From NCBI RefSeq assembly GCF_008831075.1, contig NZ_WBJX01000001.1, positions 1,250,515 through 1,314,514 of the forward strand: a DNA stretch of 64,000 nucleotides. Reading direction: 5' to 3'. The position numbers and the translations under genes were made by a program. Source of the stretch: Pseudoclavibacter terrae (GTDB taxonomy: Bacteria; Actinomycetota; Actinomycetes; Actinomycetales; Microbacteriaceae). Shown one piece after another: positions 1-9,180 of this stretch (the stretch's first letter is position 1; each line of letters starts with the position of its first letter). A model generated the notes under the pieces. That model searched no databases. It had not been told where the DNA came from and saw only the letters and a list, made by a program, of their open reading frames with translations.

Positions 1-531
1 GTGGTGATCGTCGGGGCTGGCGGCATCGCGCTCGAGCTGCTCGACCTGCTGAAGCCGTTCCGCGTGACGACGACGATCGTCCGAGCACGCGACCTGCCGG
101 TCGATGGTGCGACGCGCACGGTCACGGCGGATCGCTTCGACGAGGTCCTGCCGGAGGCCGATGCTGTCATCCTCGCCGCAGCGGCCACGGACGGCACGCG
201 AGGGCTCATCAACGAAGCGCGCCTGCGCGCCATGAAGGAGTCTGCGGTGCTCGTCAACATCGCGCGTGGGCCGCTCGTCGACCTGGCGGCTCTGCAGGTG
301 GCTCTCGAGGAATCCTGGATCGCGGGGGCTGGTATCGACGTGACGTCGCCGGAGCCGCTGCCGGACGGGCACCCGCTGTGGACCGCGCCGCGCCTCATCA
401 TCACGCCGCACTCGGCAGACACCCCCGAGATGGTTCGGCCCCTGCTGCAGGAGCGCGTGCGGCAGAACGTCGATGCCTTCGTGTCGACGGGTCGTTTCGT
501 GGGCGTCGCGGACCCCGTGCGAGGCTACTGA
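1..531 (+). CDS. D-isomer-specific 2-hydroxyacid dehydrogenase, C-terminal part
   Basis: The gene is cut by the left edge of the window; 176 residues remain and end in TGA. They open with a nucleotide-binding glycine motif (VGAGGIALELL), followed by the family signature VNIARGPLVD (catalytic Arg region), AGIDVTSPEPLP (catalytic Glu region) and ITPHSADT (catalytic His). This matches the NAD-binding and returning catalytic domain of NAD(P)H-dependent 2-hydroxyacid dehydrogenases, which reduce 2-oxoacids in the cytosol. The substrate cannot be told because the N-terminal substrate domain lies outside. It may be a hydroxypyruvate/glyoxylate-type enzyme, but that is a guess. Confidence 0.88.
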   Translation: MVIVGAGGIALELLDLLKPFRVTTTIVRARDLPVDGATRTVTADRFDEVLPEADAVILAAAATDGTRGLINEARLRAMKESAVLVNIARGPLVDLAALQVALEESWIAGAGIDVTSPEPLPDGHPLWTAPRLIITPHSADTPEMVRPLLQERVRQNVDAFVSTGRFVGVADPVRGY

Positions 532-629
532 GTCCTGCCTCGAGACAGGGCCGGAGAGACTCCCGCGACACGCCAGCCGCTCGATTTCGCTTTCGGTCGA
601 AGGTGTTGCTATTCTCTTCGAGTTGCCAA

Positions 630-702
630 TCCCTGATAGCTCAATTGGCAGAGCAGCCGGCTGTTAACCGGCAGGTTGATGGTTCGAGTCCATCTCAGGG
701 AG
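630..702 (+). tRNA. tRNA-Asn (GTT)
   Basis: A 73-nt cloverleaf can be folded: a perfect 7-bp acceptor stem (TCCCTGA with TCAGGGA), a D arm, an anticodon stem GCCGG/CCGGC around loop CTGTTAA giving anticodon GTT, and a T arm GATGG-TTCGAGT-CCATC. The discriminator base is G and CCA is not encoded. A strong terminator follows immediately. Confidence 0.96.
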
Positions 703-708
703 CAATCG

Positions 709-752
709 AAAAGCCACGGACCTCCGCTTCACGGAGGGATCGTGGCTTTTTT
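709..752 (+). terminator. Rho-independent terminator after tRNA-Asn
   Basis: A long inverted repeat (AAAAGCCACG with CGTGGCTTTT, plus inner CTCCG/CGGAG) ends in a run of T six bases long. It lies 7 bp after the tRNA and must end its transcript. Confidence 0.9.
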
Positions 753-915
753 CATGTGCCTGCGGTGTCGTCGGCTGTGCCAGCGCTGCTCTGTGCCCCG
801 AGTCGGAATGCGCCTCGTGTGAGATCTGCTCGTTTCGCTGGACTTCGCTGTCATCTGAAGAGCTCGATGTCGGTCATCGGTATCCGCGTGGGCGTCGGCG
901 TCCGCGTGGGCGTCC

Positions 916-1593
916 ATGGCGATCACGGCGTTTCGCGTGCTGTGGTTCGCGCAGCTCGGCAGCAACATCGGCACCTGGATGCAGACGGTCGGGGCGCAGT
1001 GGTACCTCGTCGAGGCTGCCGCAGGTGCAACGGTCATCGCGCTCGTGCAGACCGCGAGCCTTGCACCGGCGATGCTGTTCTCGCTCCCTGCGGGCGTGCT
1101 CGCGGATTCTCTCGACCGCCGCAAGCTGCTCATCTGGGGCTCGGCCGCCAGCGCCCTGATCGCCACATCCTCAGCGCTCGGCGGTGTCACGGTGAACGGC
1201 GCCAGGGCGGTCGGACCCGCCCTGGCTGGCGTGGTGCTCTCCGTCGCAGGGGCCCCGGTCGTGTTCGGCATCAACGCGCTGAGCTTCGTCGCCGCCATCG
1301 TCGCCCTCTGGTGGTGGAAGAGGCCGCAGCAGGAGGGGCTCGAAGATCGCGAGGCGTTCGGCCCGGCCCTGAGAACCGGTGTTCGCTACGTCGCATCCGC
1401 TGGCCTCGTCCGGCGCATCCTCCTCCGATCGGCGCTGTTCGCGCTTCCCGCCAGCGCCCTCTGGGCGCTGCTGCCTGTCCTCACGGGTCGCGACCGCGAG
1501 ATCCGGGCTGCGGCCCTCGCTGTCTGCGACGGCGTGCCGGTCGAGCGGCATTATTTCGCGAATGGGGATCCGCGGTCGCACGGGTCCCCGTGA
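916..1593 (+). pseudogene. MFS exporter remnant (EntS/TMS-type) with internal deletion
   Basis: The 225-residue frame is clearly a member of the MFS 'transmembrane secretion effector' group: it has GSNIGTWMQTVGAQWYL near residues 13-30, AGVLADSLDRRKLL near 58-70, and ARAVGPALAGVV followed by FGINALSFVAA. Relatives are about 400-530 residues with 10-12 membrane spans. Here the segment carrying spans 3-4 is missing, with SALIATSSALGG joined directly to VTVNGARAVGPAL, and everything after the seventh span is lost, replaced by an unrelated polar tail. It is therefore very unlikely to transport anything. An 18-bp unit (CCGCGTGGGCGTC core) is repeated at 884-896 and 902-914 just before the assumed start. 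Confidence 0.75.
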
Positions 1594-1630
1594 GAGCATC
1601 CACCATGGAAGCTACGAGGCTGTGCAGTCG

Positions 1631-2887
1631 ATGACGACGTTCAGTGCTGAGCAGCGTTGGACGAACTGGGCCGGGTCGCTGACCTACACGGCGCGCGAGA
1701 TCGTGGCACCAGCGTCGATCGCAGAGGTGGCGAGCGCCGTGGCGGAGGCGGACCAGGTGCATGCCCTCGGCACGCGGCACTCCTTCAGCGATGTCGCTGA
1801 CGCCGCCGGCGTGCTCATCGATCTCAGCCGCATTCCGCTGGATCTCGTCATCGACGAGCGGGAGGGAAGCGCGTCGATGAGTGCAGCAGCTTCGTACGGT
1901 CAGGTCGCTCCGGACATCGACCGCGCGGGTTTCGCGCTGCACAACGAAGGGTCGTTGCCGCATATCTCGGTCGGCGGGGCGACCGCGACCGGGACCCACG
2001 GTTCGGGGACGGCACTTGGGTCGCTGAGCACCGCGGTCAGGGCTCTCGAGTTGCTCGGCCCGGATGGCTCGCTGCGGGTGCTGACGAGACATTCGCTCGC
2101 CTTCCGCGGGTCCGTGCTGCACCTCGGTCTGCTTGGGGTGGTCACCCGTGTGACGCTCGACCTCGAGCCGAGCTACCGCATGCGCCAGGATGCGTACGGG
2201 GCGATGCCCTGGGATACCTACCTCGAATGGCTCCCTGAAATTCATGACTCCGCATACTCGGTCAGCGCGTTCACCACATTCGACGGAGCCGTGAGCGAGA
2301 TCCTCGTGAAGACGCGCATACCGAATGGCGACGAGAATCTCGAAGTGCCAGCGGATCTCTTCGGAGCTCCTCTGCTGACGGGTGATCCAGGCGGGTCCTC
2401 GCACACAGCCCGCGAAGGAACTGCGGGGCCGTGGTGGGATCGCCTTCCGCACTTCCCGATCCACGCGGCACCCAGCGTCGGGTCGGAGCTGCAGAGCGAG
2501 CACTTCGTCCCCATGCGACACGCGGCCGCGGCCCTCGAGGTCGTCAGGGCAGCTGCGCCGCGCCTCCAGCCGCTGCTGCACGTGTGCGAGCTGCGGACCA
2601 TGGCCGGTGACGACCTCTGGCTCAGCCCGAGCCAGGGCGAGGCGGTGCTCTGCATCGCGTTCACGTGGAAGAAGCTCGCCGAACCCGTCGAAGATCTGCT
2701 CTCCGAGCTCGAGAGACGTCTTCTGCCCTTTCGGGCACGCCCTCACTGGGGCAAGCTGAGTTTCCTCGACCGGGATGAGATCGCAGACCTCTATCCGCGG
2801 CTTCCGTCTTTTCGGGAGCTCGTTCTCGACATGGATCCGCACGGGAAGTTCCGGTCGCGTTTCAGCAGACGAGTTCTCCATATCTGA
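1631..2887 (+). CDS. FAD-dependent alditol/xylitol oxidase family protein
   Basis: 418 residues, the usual length for this family. The N-terminus (NWAGSLTYTA, then ALGTRHSFSDVADA) is the FAD-binding PCMH-type domain seen in alditol oxidase and aldonolactone oxidases; GGATATGTHGSGTALG near residue 115 is the flavin pyrophosphate loop. The C-terminal half carries the ALO-type substrate domain, ending with PHWGKLSF, a conserved block around the active-site Lys. Family members oxidise polyols with O2 in the cytosol, giving H2O2. ATG 1631 is preferred because ACGAGG at 1614-1619 sits 11 bases upstream; GTG 1622 is possible. Exact substrate is unknown. Confidence 0.82.
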   Translation: MTTFSAEQRWTNWAGSLTYTAREIVAPASIAEVASAVAEADQVHALGTRHSFSDVADAAGVLIDLSRIPLDLVIDEREGSASMSAAASYGQVAPDIDRAGFALHNEGSLPHISVGGATATGTHGSGTALGSLSTAVRALELLGPDGSLRVLTRHSLAFRGSVLHLGLLGVVTRVTLDLEPSYRMRQDAYGAMPWDTYLEWLPEIHDSAYSVSAFTTFDGAVSEILVKTRIPNGDENLEVPADLFGAPLLTGDPGGSSHTAREGTAGPWWDRLPHFPIHAAPSVGSELQSEHFVPMRHAAAALEVVRAAAPRLQPLLHVCELRTMAGDDLWLSPSQGEAVLCIAFTWKKLAEPVEDLLSELERRLLPFRARPHWGKLSFLDRDEIADLYPRLPSFRELVLDMDPHGKFRSRFSRRVLHI

Positions 2888-2965
2888 GATGTGCGGTCGA
2901 TAGGGTTTCGTAGTTCCGGATATCGTTGTGAAAGCGTTCTGCGCACCGCATTCCGAAATCGCCCC

Positions 2966-2994
2966 TTCCGTATTCCCAGAAGGCTCCTTAGACT
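2966..2994 (+). promoter_or_regulatory. Candidate promoter for the M23 peptidase gene
   Basis: TTCCGT at 2966-2971 and TAGACT at 2989-2994 are separated by 17 bp, 40 bp before the assigned start. The -10 fits the actinobacterial TANNNT pattern; the -35 is weak. Confidence 0.4.
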
Positions 2995-3034
2995 CGGACA
3001 CGTTGCCCCGAAGCACCAATCGCAGGAGACTCCC

Positions 3035-4153
3035 TTGCCGAAGTCATCCAACGCTCCGTCAGAACCTCCCCTCGACGTTCCTGGCCGCCGCGCCCGTCGT
3101 GCGCGCGAGCGCCGTCGCGCCAGACTCCTCGCCGTGCCGGTGGTCGCCGCGACGCTCGGGTTGATCGCTGCCGCTTCCATCGGAGCCGCCGCCGTGACCG
3201 GTGCCGTGGATGACGGACAGTCGACCGTTCCGGTCGTGAGCTCCGAGAAGACGGACGGGGTCACCTACACGGTCTCCGGAAGCGTGCCAGGGCAGCTCAT
3301 CGGAACGCGCGATCTGCCCGTGGTCCAGAACGCGGCAGCAGGTTCGACTGACGGCACCGCAGCGCCCGGAGTCCAGTGGCCAGTCGACATGAGCGTCGTG
3401 AGTATCTCCGACGGGTTCGGCCCGCGCAATTCCCCGTGCTCCGGATGCTCCTCGAACCACCGGGGCCTCGACCTCGCTGGCCCGCAGGGGACACGGGTCG
3501 GCAGCATCGCGAACGGGATCGTCATCGAGTCAGTCCCGACGGACAGCGGCGGTCTCGGCGCCCACGTCGTCGTCGAGCACCGGATCGACGGCCTGCAGGT
3601 GCGGTCCGTCTACGCGCACTTCGTGGCAGGGTCCCCGGCGGTGAAGGTCGGCGACCAGGTCAAGACGGGGCAGCTGGTCGGTCTCCTCGGCAACACCGGC
3701 GCCTCCACCGGACCCCACCTGCACCTGGAGACCATCGTCGACGGCGCGCACGTCGACCCTCAGAAGTTCCTCAACAAGTACGCGGACGGCGTCGCCGTCG
3801 ACATCTTCGGCGAGGTCCCGACGTGGAATCCGCCGACCGGCGATCCGGACGAGAAGGACTACTGGGAGCAGAACGAGAACACTCGCGTGCCACCGGCGGA
3901 CGTAGTGCCTGACACGACCCTGCCTGCGGCCACCCCTCCGGCGTCGACGCCGCCGAAGGGCACCAGCGCCCCGACGGCACCGCCGACGCAGGGCAGCTCT
4001 CCGACCCCTCCGCCGCCTTCGACGACGCCGAGCGGAGAGCCCGAGGCGCCGAGCCCCGCACCCTCGCAGTCCGCGAACCCGACACCGCCGAGCTCCTCGA
4101 CGGAGACGAAGACCGAGACCACCTCCGAGACCACGAGCACACCGAAGTCCTGA
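3035..4153 (+). CDS. Secreted or membrane-anchored M23 peptidase (LytM-like)
   Basis: 372 residues from TTG 3035, chosen because AGGAG at 3024-3028 is 6 bases upstream and the preceding in-frame codons do not look coding. After a basic N-terminus (RRARRARERRRARLL) there is one hydrophobic segment (about residues 36-58), a signal anchor or signal peptide. The M23 domain (about residues 125-250) shows HRGLDLAGPQG and GPHLHLE, giving the His/Asp and HxH zinc ligands; the usual cut is in peptidoglycan cross-bridges or stem peptides. The last 100 residues are Pro/Thr/Ser-rich low-complexity sequence. Likely a cell-wall hydrolase acting outside the membrane. Confidence 0.9.
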   Translation: MPKSSNAPSEPPLDVPGRRARRARERRRARLLAVPVVAATLGLIAAASIGAAAVTGAVDDGQSTVPVVSSEKTDGVTYTVSGSVPGQLIGTRDLPVVQNAAAGSTDGTAAPGVQWPVDMSVVSISDGFGPRNSPCSGCSSNHRGLDLAGPQGTRVGSIANGIVIESVPTDSGGLGAHVVVEHRIDGLQVRSVYAHFVAGSPAVKVGDQVKTGQLVGLLGNTGASTGPHLHLETIVDGAHVDPQKFLNKYADGVAVDIFGEVPTWNPPTGDPDEKDYWEQNENTRVPPADVVPDTTLPAATPPASTPPKGTSAPTAPPTQGSSPTPPPPSTTPSGEPEAPSPAPSQSANPTPPSSSTETKTETTSETTSTPKS

Positions 4154-4330
4154 GCCAGCGCTCAGCCCAGGCAGCGCCCAACCGTCCTCGCGATGAGCGG
4201 GGTCGCGAGCAACCGGACAGCCCTCGCGCGGTGTTCTCCGAAGATTCTCGATGCGCGGCCCTAATGTAGCTCGAGGGATCCGCCCGTGAGGTCCCAGGCG
4301 TGAGCCGAGAGCAGCGAGGATGGGCCGACT

Positions 4331-5536
4331 TTGATCCGCACGTACAGTGCTCCGCGAGCCGAGTGGCGAGCGCGGTTCGACTCCATCGGCTTCACCTTCT
4401 ACGACATGGAGTCGGAGGGCGGCCGGCCGTATTGGCAGGAAGAGGCTGCCTACGGCTTCTCGAACGCTGAAATCGACGACTTCGAGCGCGCCACTGCCGA
4501 GCTCTTCCGTCTCTGCATGGAGGCCTGCGAGCGCATCGTGCGCGACCGCCGCTTCGCGGAGTTCGGCATCCCGGTTGAGCTCTGGGATCTCGTCGAGAAG
4601 TCCTGGGACGAGGACGACCCGACGGTCTACGGACGCTTCGATCTCGCCTACGACGGAGCGGGCACGATCAAGCTGCTCGAGTTCAACGCGGATACACCCA
4701 CATCGCTTGTGGAGTCTGCGGCGGCGCAGTGGCAGTGGCTTGTCGAGACTCGAGGCGAGCGCGCGGACCAGTTCAACCTGCTCCACGAGCTGCTCGTGGA
4801 GCAGTGGGTGCACATCCGCGTGCAACGCTGGTTCCTGCCGCAGGGCGCGCGACTGCACCTGGCCTCGCTGCACGATGACGGTGACGGGCAGCTCATCGTG
4901 GAGGATGCCGACACGGTGGGGTACATGGCGGAAACGGCGCGCCTCGCCGGCTTCGAGGTGAAGCAGATCTTCATGGAGGACGTGCAGTTCGATGAGGTCA
5001 CGCATGGCTTCGTCGACGGGGACGGAGAGCGGATCGACCGCATCTTCAAGCTGTACCCGTGGGAGTGGATGGTGCGGGAGGAGTTCGCGACGTACTTCCC
5101 GACGACACGCGCGACGACGGCCTGGGTCGAGCCGATCTGGAAGATGCTGCTCTCCAACAAGCAGCTGCTGGTCGTGCTCTGGGAGCTCTTCCCCGAGCAT
5201 CCGCTGCTGCTTGCCGCGTACGCGACACCAGAGCGGCTCCGCGGGAAGGCCTACGTCGAGAAGCCGAAGCTGGGGCGCGAAGGCGCCAACGTGACGATGT
5301 ACGACCTCGTGGGCCGCAAGACGGCAGAGAATGGCGGCGACTACGGGGCAGAGGGCTTCGTCTACCAGGAGCGGGCTCGGCTGGCGAACATCGACGGGAG
5401 GACCGTCATCGTCGGCTCCTGGGTCGTGGGCGAGACGCCTGCGGGCATCGACGTGCGCGAGACGAGCGGCCCGATCACGGGCGACCTCGCCGAATTCGTT
5501 CCGCACTACATCACCGATCGCGAGGAGCGGCCATGA
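4331..5536 (+). CDS. Glutathionylspermidine synthase family protein (YgiC-like, ATP-grasp)
   Basis: 401 residues, close to E. coli YgiC/YjfC. The preATP-grasp part has PYWQEEAAYGFSNAEIDD and YDGAGTIKLLEFNADTPTSLVE (about 110-130), the hallmark of the GSP_synth family; the ATP-grasp part has KAYVEKPKLGREGANV with the ATP-binding Lys. The family ligates amines to glutathione or other carboxylates in Trypanosoma and E. coli Gsp, but YgiC-type proteins have no proven amidase or substrate, and actinobacteria lack glutathione, so another acceptor is likely. TTG is the first start after an in-frame stop. The stop overlaps the next ATG by 4 bases, so the two genes are translationally coupled. Confidence 0.85.
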   Translation: MIRTYSAPRAEWRARFDSIGFTFYDMESEGGRPYWQEEAAYGFSNAEIDDFERATAELFRLCMEACERIVRDRRFAEFGIPVELWDLVEKSWDEDDPTVYGRFDLAYDGAGTIKLLEFNADTPTSLVESAAAQWQWLVETRGERADQFNLLHELLVEQWVHIRVQRWFLPQGARLHLASLHDDGDGQLIVEDADTVGYMAETARLAGFEVKQIFMEDVQFDEVTHGFVDGDGERIDRIFKLYPWEWMVREEFATYFPTTRATTAWVEPIWKMLLSNKQLLVVLWELFPEHPLLLAAYATPERLRGKAYVEKPKLGREGANVTMYDLVGRKTAENGGDYGAEGFVYQERARLANIDGRTVIVGSWVVGETPAGIDVRETSGPITGDLAEFVPHYITDREERP

Positions 5537-6135
5537 CCTACGAACCGAAGCTCCGTCGAAGCTCAGGGGTGACGCTCTCAGGTATCTCTCGCCCGTCGAC
5601 CACCAAGACGGTGGGCGCGATGGGGGTCGCGACCGCCATGATGTTCCTCGCGGGCTGCAGCACGGTCCCCGACGAGGGCATCGTCGTGGAGGGCGCCGAC
5701 GGGGAGAACTACGTGCTCCCGGAAGGTGCTGAGCGGCCGACGTATGCGTCGAAGGAGGACTGCGTCGCGGACGTGAACGAGCAGATCCAGCTTCTCGAGC
5801 AAGAGGGTGAGCAGGTGGAGGGCGACGCTGAATCGCTGTGCGAGTCGTCCAGCAGCTATGGGACGCACTACAGTTCTGCGCTCTGGCTCGGCCCGGTGCT
5901 GTTCGCCTCATCTCGGTGGAACAGCACGCGCGTGAGCTCGTGGGCGCCGGTCACGTCCGGTGGTTTCGCGGCTCCCGGCTCTGCCGCGCACTCGGACGTC
6001 GCGCAGCGGGCTCCGGCGGGTGCGACCGTCGGCTCGCGGGCACCGTTGAAGAACGGATTCGGCTCGACCGGAAAGTCGGGATTCGGTTCGACGGTCAAGG
6101 GCAAAGCCGGGGGAGGCAGCTCGACCGGGGGGTGA
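5533..6135 (+). CDS. YgiB-like (DUF1190-type) small lipoprotein/exported protein
   Basis: 200 residues. After about 20 polar residues comes a hydrophobic stretch ending in MFLAGCS, a lipobox-like site with Cys near residue 38. Next is YASKEDCVADVNEQIQ, closely resembling the 'YATREDCVAEF' block of E. coli YgiB, and a Gly/Ser-rich C-terminus with repeats of FGST. This layout and its place directly behind a ygiC-like gene (4-base overlap) copy the ygiB-ygiC pair of enterobacteria in reversed order. Function is not known. Assignment rests on motif resemblance and synteny, so it should be tested by profile search. Confidence 0.7.
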   Translation: MTYEPKLRRSSGVTLSGISRPSTTKTVGAMGVATAMMFLAGCSTVPDEGIVVEGADGENYVLPEGAERPTYASKEDCVADVNEQIQLLEQEGEQVEGDAESLCESSSSYGTHYSSALWLGPVLFASSRWNSTRVSSWAPVTSGGFAAPGSAAHSDVAQRAPAGATVGSRAPLKNGFGSTGKSGFGSTVKGKAGGGSSTGG

Positions 6136-6174
6136 CCCGCGGCCCGACCCTGCCGGGCGCAGCAGAATGGATGC

Positions 6175-6705
6175 ATGACCTCCGCGCGTGTGCTCCGTTA
6201 CGACGACCTCGAGCCGTTGCCCTGGCGCAACGGACAAGGCGTGACGCGGACGCTGCGGGCCATGACGGATGGCGGCGACTGGGCACTGAGCATCGCGACG
6301 ATCGAGGGCCCGGCTGAGTTCTCGGTCATCCCGAGCACGCAGCGGGTGCAGCTCGCCATCGAGGCGGTGCGCCTCGAGATCGACGGTGTCGAGGTTCGGT
6401 TGGACAGCGGAGAGCAGGTGCGGTTCACGGGCGAGCAGCGCGTGACCGGAGCGTCCGCCGCCGAGTCGTCGCGGGTGCTCAACCTCATGTACGCCGACGG
6501 TGCGCCGGAGCTGCGGCTCGTCGTCGCACCGACTGCGGCGCAGATTCCCCGACCCGCCGAGGCCGTCGTCGTGCTGGCAGGGTCGCTCGAAACGGGAGAC
6601 GAGGCGCTCGGCCCGCTCGACGCGGTCCTCTTGTCGGAGTTGCCAGATCACGTGTGCGACCTCGCTGGCCGCGGCCTGTTCGGGGTCGTTCTCCTGCGCG
6701 ACTGA
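6175..6705 (+). CDS. hutD: HutD/Ves family protein
   Basis: 176 residues. The start region LPWRNGQGVTRTL and the later WALSIATIEGPAEFSVIP are the classical HutD signature; the fold is a bicupin. HutD proteins accompany histidine-utilisation genes and are thought to set an upper limit on pathway activity by binding formylglutamate or urocanate; that role is from the literature on Pseudomonas. A -10-like CAGAAT (6163-6168) lies only 6 bases before ATG, suggesting a leaderless transcript separate from the genes that follow. Confidence 0.88.
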   Translation: MTSARVLRYDDLEPLPWRNGQGVTRTLRAMTDGGDWALSIATIEGPAEFSVIPSTQRVQLAIEAVRLEIDGVEVRLDSGEQVRFTGEQRVTGASAAESSRVLNLMYADGAPELRLVVAPTAAQIPRPAEAVVVLAGSLETGDEALGPLDAVLLSELPDHVCDLAGRGLFGVVLLRD

Positions 6706-6756
6706 GCACGGTCGGGGCAGAACGTCGACCCGCGGCACCCGAATCCAATCCCGCTC

Positions 6757-6793
6757 TTGCCATGCAGTGACATCTCCGTTTTACTGAGTGCAA
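6757..6793 (+). promoter_or_regulatory. Candidate promoter with overlapping inverted repeat before the hut regulator
   Basis: TTGCCA (6757-6762), 17 bp, then TTTACT (6780-6785) is a fair promoter. The same bases contain an imperfect inverted repeat, TTGCcaTGCAGT (from 6757) against ACTGAgTGCAA (6783-6793), a plausible site for the IclR protein encoded just downstream. Inference only. Confidence 0.4.
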
Positions 6794-6853
6794 CACGGCC
6801 GACGGACATCAGTACCGCTGGCCACCGCGCTCACCTGCCACGAGGGAGTCACG

Positions 6854-7525
6854 TTGGCCGAATCATCGACGCGCACCGTCGAACGAGCACTCACGCTCCT
6901 CGCGTCTGTCTGCGAACGGGATGGCCTGAGCCTGGCGGAGAGCGCTCGCCTCGCCGACCTCTCGCCGAGCACCTCCCTTCGACTCCTTCGAACGCTGGAA
7001 TCGGCCGGATTCGTGCGCCGCGACGACCAGGGGGACTTCCGTGCGGGGAGTCGCATGGTCCAGCTCGGAGCGCGCGCTCTCTCGAACGACAACCTCGCGC
7101 AGCTCTCCGCGCCCGCGATGCGGCACATCGCGGAGCGGACGGGCGAGTCGGTCTACCTGTGCGTCGAGGGCCATGCGGATCAGGCGCTCTACATCGCCAT
7201 CCACGAAGGCACTCACTCCGTGCGACACACGAACTGGGTCGGGCGCACCATCCCGCTCGACGGATCCGCGTCGGGGCGTGTGCTCCGCGGAGATACACCG
7301 TCGATCGGATACGTGACCGTCGAGCGCGGCATCGAGCAGGACGTCACCGCCATCGCGGCGCCGATCGAGTTTCAGCAGCGCGTCCTCGGGTCGCTGAGCT
7401 TGCTCGTACCGAGCTACCGCGTCACGGAGACGAAGGCGGCGCGCTACGGGGAGCTGCTCACCGATGCCGCGGCAAGCATCGAGGGAAGCCTCGGCACACC
7501 ACCGCAGGAAGGGATCCGGACGTGA
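6854..7525 (+). CDS. IclR-family transcriptional regulator of the hut genes
   Basis: 223 residues from TTG 6854; GAGGGAG at 6842-6848 is an ideal ribosome site 5 bases away, so the longer reading from 6788 is not favoured. The N-terminal winged helix runs over [14 protein letters not shown] and [26 protein letters not shown]; the C-terminal effector domain contains [18 protein letters not shown]. It overlaps hutU by 4 bases and opens the operon, so it probably senses histidine, urocanate or a downstream intermediate. Activator or repressor cannot be told. Confidence 0.88.
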   Translation: MAESSTRTVERALTLLASVCERDGLSLAESARLADLSPSTSLRLLRTLESAGFVRRDDQGDFRAGSRMVQLGARALSNDNLAQLSAPAMRHIAERTGESVYLCVEGHADQALYIAIHEGTHSVRHTNWVGRTIPLDGSASGRVLRGDTPSIGYVTVERGIEQDVTAIAAPIEFQQRVLGSLSLLVPSYRVTETKAARYGELLTDAAASIEGSLGTPPQEGIRT

Positions 7526-9180
7526 ACACGCACAAGAACATCAGGGCAGCACGGGGCACGAAGCTGACCGCGAAGAGCTGGCAGACCGAGGCGCCGCTTC
7601 GCATGCTCATGAACAACCTCGACCCAGAGGTGGCCGAGCACCCGGAGAGCCTCGTCGTCTACGGCGGCACGGGCAAGGCCGCACGCAACTGGGAAGCCTA
7701 CGACGCCATCGTTCGCACCCTGACGACACTCGAAGACGACGAGACGCTCCTCGTCCAGTCTGGAAAACCGGTCGGCGTCTTCCGCACGCACGAGTGGGCG
7801 CCTCGCGTGCTGATCGCCAACTCGAACCTCGTCGGCGACTGGGCCAACTGGCCCGAGTTCCGGCGCCTCGAAGCGGCCGGCCTCACCATGTACGGCCAGA
7901 TGACGGCAGGATCCTGGATCTACATCGGCACACAGGGGATCCTTCAGGGCACCTACGAGACGTTCGCGGCGGCCGCCGAGAAGCGCTTCGGCGGCACACT
8001 CGCGGGGACGCTCACGCTCACGGGCGGCGCGGGAGGCATGGGCGGCGCGCAGCCGCTCGCCGTCACGATGAACGAGGGCGTCGTCCTCATCGTCGACGTC
8101 GACGCGAGCCGCCTCGAGCGGCGCGTCAAGCACGGCTATCTCGATGAGATGACGCACGACCTCGACGACGCCATCACGCGAGTGCTCGCCGCGAAGGAAG
8201 CACGCGAGCCTCGCTCCGTGGGCGTCGTCGGGAACGCGGCGACGATCTTCCCGCTGCTCCTCGAGCGCGGCGTCGCGATCGACATGGTCACCGACCAGAC
8301 CAGCGCGCACGACCCGCTTGCGTACCTCCCAGAGGGAGTGAGCGTCGACGAATGGACGGCGGAGGCCGAGCGCGACCCGGTCGGCTTCACCGAGCGGGCC
8401 CGTGCATCGATGGCGAAGCAGGTCAAGGCGATGGTCGAGTTCCAGGACGCGGGGGCCGAGGTCTTCGACTACGGCAACTCGATTCGCGCTGAGGCGAGAC
8501 TCGGCGGGTACGAGCGGGCCTTCGACTTCCCCGGATTCGTGCCAGCGCACATCCGCCCCCAGTTCGAGGAGGGACGTGGCCCGTTCCGGTGGGCCGCGCT
8601 CTCGGGTGACCCCGCCGATATCGCCGCCACGGACCGCGCCATCCTCGAGCTGTTCCCCGACGACGAGCGTCTGCACCGCTGGGTGACGGCCGCGGGAGAG
8701 AAGGTGCACTTCGAGGGCCTTCCCGCGCGCATCTGCTGGCTCGGCTACAAGGAACGGCACCTTGCGGGGCTCAGATTCAACGAGATGGTCGCGTCTGGCG
8801 AGCTCTCCGCGCCCGTCGTGATCGGCCGAGACCACCTTGACTCTGGCTCCGTCGCCTCGCCGTACCGGGAGACCGAGTCGATGAAGGACGGCTCTGACGC
8901 GATCGCCGACTGGCCGCTGCTCAACGCGCTCCTCAACACCGCATCCGGTGCCACGTGGGTCTCGTTGCACCACGGAGGCGGCGTCGGAATCGGGAGGTCC
9001 ATCCACTCCGGTCAGGTCATCGTGGCCGACGGAACCGAGCTCGCGGCCCAGAAGATCGAGCGGGTGCTCACCAACGATCCAGGCACGGGAGTCATGCGCC
9101 ACGTGGATGCCGGCTACGAGCACGCCGCCGACATCGCACGGGAGCGCGGACTGCGCGTCCCGATGTGGGAGGGCGAGTGA
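7522..9180 (+). CDS. hutU: Urocanate hydratase
   Basis: 552 residues, full family length. Converts urocanate to 4-imidazolone-5-propanoate using NAD+ as an electrophilic cofactor, the second step of histidine degradation. Seen: [26 protein letters not shown] at the N-terminus (cited in parts: [12 protein letters not shown]), [11 protein letters not shown], and the NAD-binding glycine run [13 protein letters not shown] near residue 172. GTG 7522 overlaps the regulator's stop and has GGAAGGG upstream. First enzyme of the operon present here; histidine ammonia-lyase is not in the window. Confidence 0.96.
   Translation: MNTHKNIRAARGTKLTAKSWQTEAPLRMLMNNLDPEVAEHPESLVVYGGTGKAARNWEAYDAIVRTLTTLEDDETLLVQSGKPVGVFRTHEWAPRVLIANSNLVGDWANWPEFRRLEAAGLTMYGQMTAGSWIYIGTQGILQGTYETFAAAAEKRFGGTLAGTLTLTGGAGGMGGAQPLAVTMNEGVVLIVDVDASRLERRVKHGYLDEMTHDLDDAITRVLAAKEAREPRSVGVVGNAATIFPLLLERGVAIDMVTDQTSAHDPLAYLPEGVSVDEWTAEAERDPVGFTERARASMAKQVKAMVEFQDAGAEVFDYGNSIRAEARLGGYERAFDFPGFVPAHIRPQFEEGRGPFRWAALSGDPADIAATDRAILELFPDDERLHRWVTAAGEKVHFEGLPARICWLGYKERHLAGLRFNEMVASGELSAPVVIGRDHLDSGSVASPYRETESMKDGSDAIADWPLLNALLNTASGATWVSLHHGGGVGIGRSIHSGQVIVADGTELAAQKIERVLTNDPGTGVMRHVDAGYEHAADIARERGLRVPMWEGE

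Noticed and set aside
3530-5911. 793-residue open frame on the minus strand
   Set aside because: Arg/Pro-rich shadow of the M23, YgiC-like and YgiB-like genes; long antisense frames are expected at this GC content.
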